From Alkaliphilus peptidifermentans DSM 18978 (GTDB taxonomy: Bacteria > Bacillota > Clostridia > Peptostreptococcales > Natronincolaceae), in NCBI RefSeq assembly GCF_900101495.1, contig NZ_FMUS01000006.1, positions 107,426-171,425 on the forward strand: DNA of 64,000 nt. The letters run 5' to 3'. The notes below the pieces were generated by a model. It was not told the origin of the DNA, did no database searches, and saw only the letters and a program-made list of their open reading frames with translations. Below are positions 57,882-64,000 of this stretch, in pieces (position 1 is the first letter of the stretch; every line of letters begins with the position of its first letter). The position numbers and the translations under genes are program-made.

Positions 57882-59096
57882 ATGAAATTAGGAATTAAGA
57901 CACTTGGAGCCTTTGATATAACGTATAATGATGAATCATTAATGAAGGAAAATGGAATAGCCTATAAGCTGAATAAACTGTTAATGTATTTTATAACCTT
58001 TAGGGGTAGGAAGCTATTACCAGAAACAATAATTGATAATTTATTATCAGATATTGAGTACAATGATCCCAAAAATGTACTCAGAACTCAAATTTTTAGA
58101 CTAAGGCAAAGCTTAAAGAAACTGCTGCCTGAGGAATTAGAAGGTGAAAGTACTTTTAATATTACTTTTAATAATGGCTATTATTGTCTTGAGTTGGATA
58201 ATAGGGCTGTGATAGATGCCGATGAGTTTACTAGTCTTATTAACTTGGCAGTAAGTGAAAGCAACATTAGTATTGATGATAGAATTCAGCTTTATAAAAA
58301 GGCTCTAGGGCTTTATAGAGGATCTTTTTTATCGGAAAATTCCTATGAGGTTTGGCTGGTTCCCATTAGAAATCACTACCGTAGACTTTATTTAAATGTC
58401 TTTTCTAAGCTAATAGAACTTCTGAAGGAAAGGGAGGAAAATATATTAATAATGGAGCTATGCGAAGAAGCAATATTAATAGAGCCCTTTGAAGAGGCTT
58501 TACATATATATTTAATAGAAGCTATGCTAAAGGCAGGTCAAGTTAAAGCTGCATTGAGCCATTATGAATATATATCATCCCTAATTAGGAATGAAATGGG
58601 CATTAAATCTTCACCTGGCTTAAGAAATATATATAGGAAAATACAAAGCTATTATGAGGAGAAAAGTGAAGGAAGCATAAAAAACATTATAGTAAAGCTG
58701 GAGGAATCTACACTAGATGGTGCTGTATTATGCGATTCTGACTACTTCAAATTTTTATACAATATAGAGAGGAGAAAATGTCTAAGAGGCGAAAAGAATG
58801 AATTTGTAAGCTTAATTACTCTAAAACATATGAATAGTAAAGAGCGAAACAAGGAAGAACTGTATAAATCTACATCTTCCATGGCAAAAGTATTAGAAAG
58901 ATCCTTAAGAAAAGGGGATATCTTTTGCTTCTGGAATGATACTCAGGTCTTGATTATGCTGCATGAAGCTAAGGAAGAAAGTCTACCTATAATTAAAAAT
59001 AGAATTATAAAAAATTATAATTATCTTGTAAAGGCTAATATATGTAGTATAAATATAGAATTCTTTTCTATAACTTCCGATAATAATATTGTTTAG
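57882..59096 (+). CDS. SARP/BTAD transcriptional regulator with degenerate GGDEF-like domain
   Basis: 404 residues. An OmpR-type winged helix (about 1-105), a BTAD tetratricopeptide-like domain (about 110-255), then ~140 residues I read as a degenerate GGDEF. In that part RKGD (343-346), five residues, then NDTQV (352-356) occupies the exact spacing of RxxD-x5-GGDEF in the three active cyclases of this window, while the catalytic GGDEF is lost. It might therefore bind c-di-GMP without making it. Its leader is a c-di-GMP-II riboswitch. Likely targets are neighbouring surface genes. GGGGGGAG precedes the ATG. BTAD is firm; the C-terminal reading is inference. Confidence 0.82.
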   Translation: MKLGIKTLGAFDITYNDESLMKENGIAYKLNKLLMYFITFRGRKLLPETIIDNLLSDIEYNDPKNVLRTQIFRLRQSLKKLLPEELEGESTFNITFNNGYYCLELDNRAVIDADEFTSLINLAVSESNISIDDRIQLYKKALGLYRGSFLSENSYEVWLVPIRNHYRRLYLNVFSKLIELLKEREENILIMELCEEAILIEPFEEALHIYLIEAMLKAGQVKAALSHYEYISSLIRNEMGIKSSPGLRNIYRKIQSYYEEKSEGSIKNIIVKLEESTLDGAVLCDSDYFKFLYNIERRKCLRGEKNEFVSLITLKHMNSKERNKEELYKSTSSMAKVLERSLRKGDIFCFWNDTQVLIMLHEAKEESLPIIKNRIIKNYNYLVKANICSINIEFFSITSDNNIV

Positions 59097-59155
59097 AGAA
59101 ATAAAACCTAATATTTTACTTTGAAATCAGTCTGGGCCCTCTTAGGGCTTTTTTT
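59097..59155 (+). terminator. Terminator after BTAD regulator
   Basis: Short GC stem GCCCT / AGGGC (59134-59146) followed by TTTTTTTTATTT. Confidence 0.65.
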
Positions 59156-59350
59156 TATTTAAATACTAGGCATGTTGAAATTTTAATATTCATTAGGAGA
59201 AATTATAATGTTGTAATTGGATTGTAATTTGAATGTAATTATAAAAAAATTCTTATTTAATTTCTTTGTAATTCAAATAAACAGAATATGTAATTATTAG
59301 ATGATATATTATTTCTAAGAGTTACGGAAGTATAGTTTGGAGGTGAAATT

Positions 59351-60796
59351 ATGATGGAATTTCCTTCGCGGAATGATTTTTTTCTTAGCTTTAAAGCATT
59401 AAAAGATGATGACGGACATTTTTTTGACTATATATTAGTGAATATAAGTAGCAATTTTCATCATGTTACAAATATAAAGTTTGCAGGAGTTCTTGGAAAA
59501 CGGTTAACTGACCTCATCATCGAATGGGAGGACGAGATGATAGGGTTAAAGGAGCTCCATTACTATATGATACCCAAGACAAGAAGAAAGTTTGAGAAGT
59601 ACTTTGAAGAAATCGATAGATGGTATTTAATAAGTATTTTAAGTGATGATATAGATACACTGGTTGTTTTTTATACCGATATTACGAGGATCAAAAAATC
59701 AAAGGATCCAATAGCCGAGCCATTAGATGTTAATGGAAGGGTATTCAACCTTGGAGATAAGCAAAACTGTTATGGCTATAAGGATAAATTAACTGGAGTA
59801 TATAATCGTGGCTTCTTTGAAGAAGAACTTTCTCGTCTTGACAGTGCAAGGCAACTGCCAATTAGTATTATAATGGGAGATTTGTGTGGACTTAAGCTAA
59901 TAAATGACGCCTTCGGACATAGCATGGGTGATAGGGCTCTGAAACAAGTTGCAGAACTGATGAAAAAGATCTTCCGTAAAGAGGATATTATTAGTAGGGT
60001 TGGTGGAGATGAGTTCGTGGTGCTATTGCCCCAGACAAATGAACAAACAGCCGAAGGGATAGTGGAAAGAATCCAAGCAGAATGTTCTGAAAGTCCATTG
60101 GAATTTATTAACATCAACGTAAGCTTTGGAGTGGCTACAAAAATCAGAGAAGATGAAGATATACTTCAGGCCTATAGAAAAGCTGAGGATAGAATGTATT
60201 TTAATAAGTTGAAGGAAAGTAAAGAAATCAAGCTATCTATGATAAAGTATATAAAGGACAAGCTTGAAGAACTAACATTCGAGACAAAGGACCATTATAG
60301 TCGTTTAAAGGCTCTTAGCTTGATGATAGCATCAAAGCTTGGACTTACTGACCTAGAGAAGGAAGAAATAAAGCTTTTGTGCGAATTTCATGATATAGGT
60401 AAGGTTGGAATCTCATTAGATATTTTACATAAGAGTGAACCACTTAATGAAGACGAGTGGGATCAAGTTAGGCGCCACAGTGAAATAGGCTATCATATAA
60501 TCGGTGCATCAAAAGAAAACTTAGCAATTGATGAATTAATACTTGTACACCACGAAAGATGGGATGGGAATGGATATCCTGGCCTTCTAAAGAGAGATGA
60601 AATACCCTTAATAGCAAGGATATTTGCAATAGCAGATGCATATGAAGCAATGGTTAATGAGAGACCCTATAAAACCTGCATGAATAACAGAGAAGCATTA
60701 TTAGAAATAGAAAATCAAGCAGGAAAACAATTCGACCCATATTTGGCAAAGGTTTTTGTAAATATGATGAATGAAAGAGTAACATCAGTTGTATAA
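59351..60796 (+). CDS. PAS-GGDEF-HD-GYP bifunctional c-di-GMP enzyme
   Basis: 481 residues: a PAS-like domain (about 5-115), GGDEF (about 143-295) and HD-GYP (about 305-480). GGDEF is at 218-222 with RKED at 209-212; HDIGK has HD at 347-348; HHERWDGNGYP is present, although the usual GL.G after it reads GLLKRDE. No helices, so cytoplasmic. It resembles the GGDEF-HD-GYP half of the protein at 2938. Located between the c-di-GMP-controlled regulator and the large adhesin gene. Confidence 0.92.
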   Translation: MMEFPSRNDFFLSFKALKDDDGHFFDYILVNISSNFHHVTNIKFAGVLGKRLTDLIIEWEDEMIGLKELHYYMIPKTRRKFEKYFEEIDRWYLISILSDDIDTLVVFYTDITRIKKSKDPIAEPLDVNGRVFNLGDKQNCYGYKDKLTGVYNRGFFEEELSRLDSARQLPISIIMGDLCGLKLINDAFGHSMGDRALKQVAELMKKIFRKEDIISRVGGDEFVVLLPQTNEQTAEGIVERIQAECSESPLEFININVSFGVATKIREDEDILQAYRKAEDRMYFNKLKESKEIKLSMIKYIKDKLEELTFETKDHYSRLKALSLMIASKLGLTDLEKEEIKLLCEFHDIGKVGISLDILHKSEPLNEDEWDQVRRHSEIGYHIIGASKENLAIDELILVHHERWDGNGYPGLLKRDEIPLIARIFAIADAYEAMVNERPYKTCMNNREALLEIENQAGKQFDPYLAKVFVNMMNERVTSVV

Positions 60797-60828
60797 GATA
60801 TGCAAATTAGATGAATTGCTGTGATTAT

Positions 60829-60866
60829 CATACTGCACAATGAAATTTAGCAGTATGGTTTATTAT
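60829..60866 (+). terminator. Hairpin before adhesin gene
   Basis: Stem CATACTGC / GCAGTATG followed by GTTTATT, a modest terminator. Confidence 0.6.
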
Positions 60867-60916
60867 AGAATCAATAAAAATTACGAATTCAGCTTATAAG
60901 AAAAGGAGGTGAAAAG

Positions 60917-63900
60917 ATGAAAGGAAAGGTAAAAAAATCCATTGTATTAATAATGGTATTGGCATTGATTTTTAATGGTTTTGCTGTAACATATGCTGGA
61001 ACTGTTCCAAGTAATCTAGATGACGATAATGAAGAATGGGTGGACACTCAAACCCAGGATGAATTTAACTCCGGTGAAGAAGACAATGATGGTGAGGACA
61101 CTGATAAACCAGAGGATTTGGTTGGAGAGGAAGAGAATTCAGAAGACCCAACTGATACAGACGGGGAAGATGAAAATTCAGAAGACCCAGCTGATACAGA
61201 CGGGGAAGATGAAAATTCAGAAGACCCAGCTGATACAGACGGGGAAGATGAAAATTCAGAAGACCCAGCTGATACAGATGGAGAGGAAGAAAATTCAGAA
61301 GACCCAACTGATACAGACGAGGAGGAAGAAATTTCAGAAGACCCAACTGATTTAGAAGAAGTGGAAGAAGAATTAGGAACAGGAACAGGAACAGGAACAG
61401 GAACAGGAATAGTAGTACCTGTACCTGTATATGAACGACCTTATGTAATCAACTATTTAGTTGAAGCAACAGAGGATTCAGTTCCTGGTTTGGAAAGCCT
61501 ATACGGCTTTGGTCAAGTGGGAGACACAATAGAAGTTCTTTATCCAGAAATAGAGGGATACTTTGTTCTGGAGAACCAGCCTGTTAGCTTCGTAATAGTC
61601 GAGGAAGAAGAATTTAATATTATCAACGTCTATTATGGGAAGGTAATAGTGATTTATGAAAAAGCATCTTTAACTGTAAATCATATTTTGGTGTCTGAAG
61701 GTGGAGAAGTACTAATAGACACCACCTTACTAGAAGGCTTGGAAATTGGAGCACATGTTAATCTATTGGATTTTGCAAAAGAAGATGACACTATGGAACT
61801 GCTCTATGATAATCTCGAAGAGATTTTCCTGACGGAGGAAGAAAACTTAGTAAATCTTTATTACCAAAAGAAGCCTGGAAATGAGCAATTTTATGTAATC
61901 AACTATTTAGTTGAATCAACAGAAGATTCAGTTCCTGGTTTAGATAGTATATCTGGCTTTGGTGAAGTAGGAGATACAATAGAAATTCTTTATCCAGAAA
62001 GAGAGGGATACTTTGTTCTGGAGAACCAGCCTGTTAGTTTCGTAATAGTCGAGGAAGAAGAATTTAATATTATCAACGTCTATTATGGGAAGGTAACAGT
62101 GATTTATGAAAAAGCATCTTTAACTGTAAATCATATTTTGGTGTCTGAAGGTGGAGAAGTACTAATAGACACCACCTTACTAGAAGGTTTGGAAATAGGA
62201 GCACATGTTAATCCATTGAATTTTGTAAAAGAAGATGACACTATGGAACTGCTCTATGATAGTCTCGAAGAGATTTTCCTATCGGAAGAAGAAAACTTAA
62301 TAAATCTTTATTACTATGAGAAGCCTGTAGCTCAAGATTTCTACTATCCGATAATGCCAATGATGATGAGATTTTCAACTCTAAGTTATGGTACAGAATG
62401 GCCTAATCCCGGAGCGATAAAGCTGACAAAGGAAGCAGAACCAGTTCAAGACTCTGAAAATAGTTGGGAAGTTACCTTGACTATTGAAGGCAAGAACATA
62501 CAGAGCAGCAGCAAGGTTGTTTTGGTAATAGACAAATCCGGCAGTATGGGGCCCGGATATGGTAGCGGTGACAGAATGGTAAATACAAAATTGGCAGCCA
62601 AAGAATTTGTAGATCGTCTGCTACTTGATGATGGAGCTACAGAAATTGCTGTTGTCACTTTTGATCAAAATCCTCAGGTTGTCGCTAACTTTACAAGCTT
62701 TGAGGATAAGGACACTTTAAAAGCAGCCATAGATGGAATCCAGGCCGATGGCGGTACAAATATCCAAGCAGGTATCCGACAGGCACAAATACTATTGGAT
62801 GCAGTAGATGCTGATAATAAAGTGATGGTTATTCTAGGAGATGGAGAGCCTACCTATAGCTATAGGGTGACTGGTGTCAGTGGAATTACATTGACGTGTA
62901 GTTTCTGGTCTGGTCATACATTCAATTATGACAATGCAGAAATAACCAGTTTTAATTATAATCAAATACGTGGAAATGGGAGGGATTATAGCCTGCCAAG
63001 TAACCACCGTTATTCAGTTACAATTCCATGCTCCACATGGGGACACGGTTCCCATACTACAACTTATCCTAATGACAATGGTATACCCACCATCTACGAA
63101 GCAGGCTTAGCTAAAGACAAAGGTACAGATATTTACTCTATTGCTCTGGAAGCTGATGCTAATGGTCAAGCTGTTCTGAATAGTATTCAGAACAAGGGAT
63201 ATTATCAGCTTAATAACTCAAACTTGTCGGGCTTGGAGGCAGTTTTTAATGAGATTGCAGGAAGTATAACTTATGCCGCTAGTAATGGTATAGTAGTAGA
63301 TCCAATGGGAACAATGTTTGATCTTATAAGTTCTGAAGCTGAAATTTATGTTTCTCAGGGAAGTGTTACCATTAATCCAGCCAATACAGTTAATTGGAAT
63401 GTTGGCAACGTAGCTGAAGGTACACCTGCCATCCTGACCTATATTGTACAGATCAAGAGCGATGCAGATGCAAATGTAATGTATCCGACAAACGATACTA
63501 CTACTTTTACCTATACCGATGTTGATGGAAACACAGTAGAGGATGAGTTTGATATTCCTGAGGTTTCCATAGCTGGAGGTAGAATTCTTTTAAAGGGATA
63601 CCTTGTAAATGATAATGGAGATCCAATTAATAAAAATGGTGTAGTGGTAGATAGACCTGATCTTGCATACAAACTATTCGATAAAGAATATCCCGGCAGT
63701 CCATTAGGATTTAATGAAGTCTATACTGTAACTCAGCCCGGAGCTGAAGGGTATCATTATCTTAAGTATGTTTGGAATAACTCAACTGGATCCGATGAAA
63801 CGGTATCAGTGCTTCTGCAAGCTTCTAAACCAACTGAAATTGTTTGGTTTGGGTATAGGGAGGTAGCAGAATTAGAGTATACAGTAGAATACTACATCAA

Positions 63901-64000
63901 TGGCCAAGGAGAACCATTTGCTACAATAGCAGGTGAAGTACCAGTAGCCAATCCAGTAGTAGGAAGTGTAAGCTACGAAAATAAGCCAGCAGGTTACAAG
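60917..64000 (+). CDS. Large secreted vWA-domain adhesin, 3'-truncated by window edge
   Basis: AAAAGGAGG precedes ATG 60917; the frame stays open for 1028 codons to the window end. Signal peptide (about 1-30), an acidic 13-residue repeat region (about 70-147), a Gly-Thr hexanucleotide tract (about 154-165), two near-identical 150-residue MucBP-like repeats (about 175-470), then a von Willebrand A domain (about 530-790) with an intact metal site DKSGSMG, GGTN and LGDGEP, and finally more β-rich repeats (YTVEYYINGQGEPF). It resembles vWA tip adhesins of Gram-positive pili. Any LPXTG or other anchor lies outside the window. Position after c-di-GMP genes suggests control by that signal. Confidence 0.88.
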   Translation, partial: MKGKVKKSIVLIMVLALIFNGFAVTYAGTVPSNLDDDNEEWVDTQTQDEFNSGEEDNDGEDTDKPEDLVGEEENSEDPTDTDGEDENSEDPADTDGEDENSEDPADTDGEDENSEDPADTDGEEENSEDPTDTDEEEEISEDPTDLEEVEEELGTGTGTGTGTGIVVPVPVYERPYVINYLVEATEDSVPGLESLYGFGQVGDTIEVLYPEIEGYFVLENQPVSFVIVEEEEFNIINVYYGKVIVIYEKASLTVNHILVSEGGEVLIDTTLLEGLEIGAHVNLLDFAKEDDTMELLYDNLEEIFLTEEENLVNLYYQKKPGNEQFYVINYLVESTEDSVPGLDSISGFGEVGDTIEILYPEREGYFVLENQPVSFVIVEEEEFNIINVYYGKVTVIYEKASLTVNHILVSEGGEVLIDTTLLEGLEIGAHVNPLNFVKEDDTMELLYDSLEEIFLSEEENLINLYYYEKPVAQDFYYPIMPMMMRFSTLSYGTEWPNPGAIKLTKEAEPVQDSENSWEVTLTIEGKNIQSSSKVVLVIDKSGSMGPGYGSGDRMVNTKLAAKEFVDRLLLDDGATEIAVVTFDQNPQVVANFTSFEDKDTLKAAIDGIQADGGTNIQAGIRQAQILLDAVDADNKVMVILGDGEPTYSYRVTGVSGITLTCSFWSGHTFNYDNAEITSFNYNQIRGNGRDYSLPSNHRYSVTIPCSTWGHGSHTTTYPNDNGIPTIYEAGLAKDKGTDIYSIALEADANGQAVLNSIQNKGYYQLNNSNLSGLEAVFNEIAGSITYAASNGIVVDPMGTMFDLISSEAEIYVSQGSVTINPANTVNWNVGNVAEGTPAILTYIVQIKSDADANVMYPTNDTTTFTYTDVDGNTVEDEFDIPEVSIAGGRILLKGYLVNDNGDPINKNGVVVDRPDLAYKLFDKEYPGSPLGFNEVYTVTQPGAEGYHYLKYVWNNSTGSDETVSVLLQASKPTEIVWFGYREVAELEYTVEYYINGQGEPFATIAGEVPVANPVVGSVSYENKPAGYK
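61124..61357 (+). repeat. 39-bp tandem repeat, six units, inside adhesin gene
   Basis: Six in-frame 39-bp units coding GEDENSEDPADTD variants. Units 2 and 3 are identical and unit 4 differs by one base, so the array is young and prone to copy change. Reading-frame shadows in this area on both strands are artefacts of the repeat. Confidence 0.95.
61376..61411 (+). repeat. GGAACA hexamer tandem repeat
   Basis: Five perfect GGAACA copies plus one GGAATA, coding alternating Gly-Thr as a flexible spacer. Being a multiple of three, expansion keeps the frame. Confidence 0.95.
61442..62330 (+). repeat. 450-bp tandem duplication inside adhesin gene
   Basis: Units start at 61442 and 61892 and are nearly identical at DNA level, each coding a 150-residue MucBP-like module beginning YVINYLVE. 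The high DNA identity implies a recent duplication or gene conversion. Confidence 0.93.

Noticed and set aside
61020..61355. ORFs of about 93-111 codons on both strands in the adhesin repeat area
   Set aside because: They are frame shadows of the 39-bp repeat (which is a multiple of three, so every frame stays open). The frame from 60917 has the RBS, signal peptide and domains.
1..64000. CRISPR arrays, tRNA/rRNA genes, prophage or insertion sequences
   Set aside because: No regularly spaced repeats with unique spacers, no tRNA-like TTC-loop cloverleaf and no transposase, integrase or phage structural motifs were found on reading the window.

Overview
The window is low-GC, AT-rich chromosomal DNA from an anaerobic, Gram-positive-type member of the Clostridia. 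Evidence for this is the strong AGGAGG ribosome-binding sites, TTG/GTG starts, a SleB-like cell-wall hydrolase, clostridial-type riboswitches, and an M20D amidohydrolase, topoisomerase III and C_GCAxxG_C_C protein typical of this class. An Alkaliphilus/Natronincola-like relative is my guess from gene style only. No tRNA, rRNA, CRISPR array, phage or IS transposase was seen.

Layout. 1-8.8 kb: the 3' end of an M28 peptidase gene, a LytM/M23 peptidase, a PAS-GGDEF-HD-GYP c-di-GMP enzyme, a membrane protein, and an ABC-F ribosome-protection gene preceded by a small leader ORF and terminator. 8.8-15.4 kb: WrbA, a GlpA-like flavoprotein, a two-gene putative heme-protein unit, and two tandem M28 lipoprotein peptidases that appear to start at AUU codons. 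15.5-19.5 kb: a fructose operon (fruR, fruK, EIIA, a frameshifted EIIBC, HPr) behind a clear promoter with 10-bp-phased operator repeats. 19.9-33.1 kb: an RND efflux pair, MscS channel, M20 amidohydrolase, TDT transporter, a 43-residue Cys-rich protein, a Nat-type ABC exporter, MsrB and a membrane-anchored MutS-like ATPase. 33.4-38.2 kb: a cell-wall hydrolase under a c-di-AMP (ydaO) riboswitch, an IclR regulator, and a copper ATPase whose promoter holds two CsoR-like operators. 38.4-44.7 kb: a Cache-HAMP-HD-GYP phosphodiesterase and a second RND pair. 44.7-56 kb: topoisomerase III, very small ORFs with strong RBSs, RsgA, a TtcA-like enzyme, a tandem pair of structured interspersed repeats, a CaCA cation exchanger under a Mn2+ (yybP-ykoY) riboswitch, an amino-acid ABC transporter, a tautomerase and a hemerythrin-domain protein. 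56-64 kb: a GAF-GGDEF cyclase, a c-di-GMP-II riboswitch with terminator, a SARP/BTAD regulator ending in what looks like a degenerate GGDEF domain, a PAS-GGDEF-HD-GYP enzyme, and a very large repeat-rich secreted vWA adhesin running off the right edge.

The unifying theme is nucleotide second-messenger control. Four proteins carry intact GGDEF and/or HD-GYP domains. One riboswitch senses c-di-GMP and one c-di-AMP. The right-hand 8 kb reads as a candidate c-di-GMP-controlled surface-adhesion locus: cyclase, riboswitch, transcription factor, bifunctional cyclase/phosphodiesterase, adhesin. The other standout observations are the paired AUU starts with identical spacing (and identical 473-residue products), and the dispersed ~125-bp element whose copies show compensatory stem changes.
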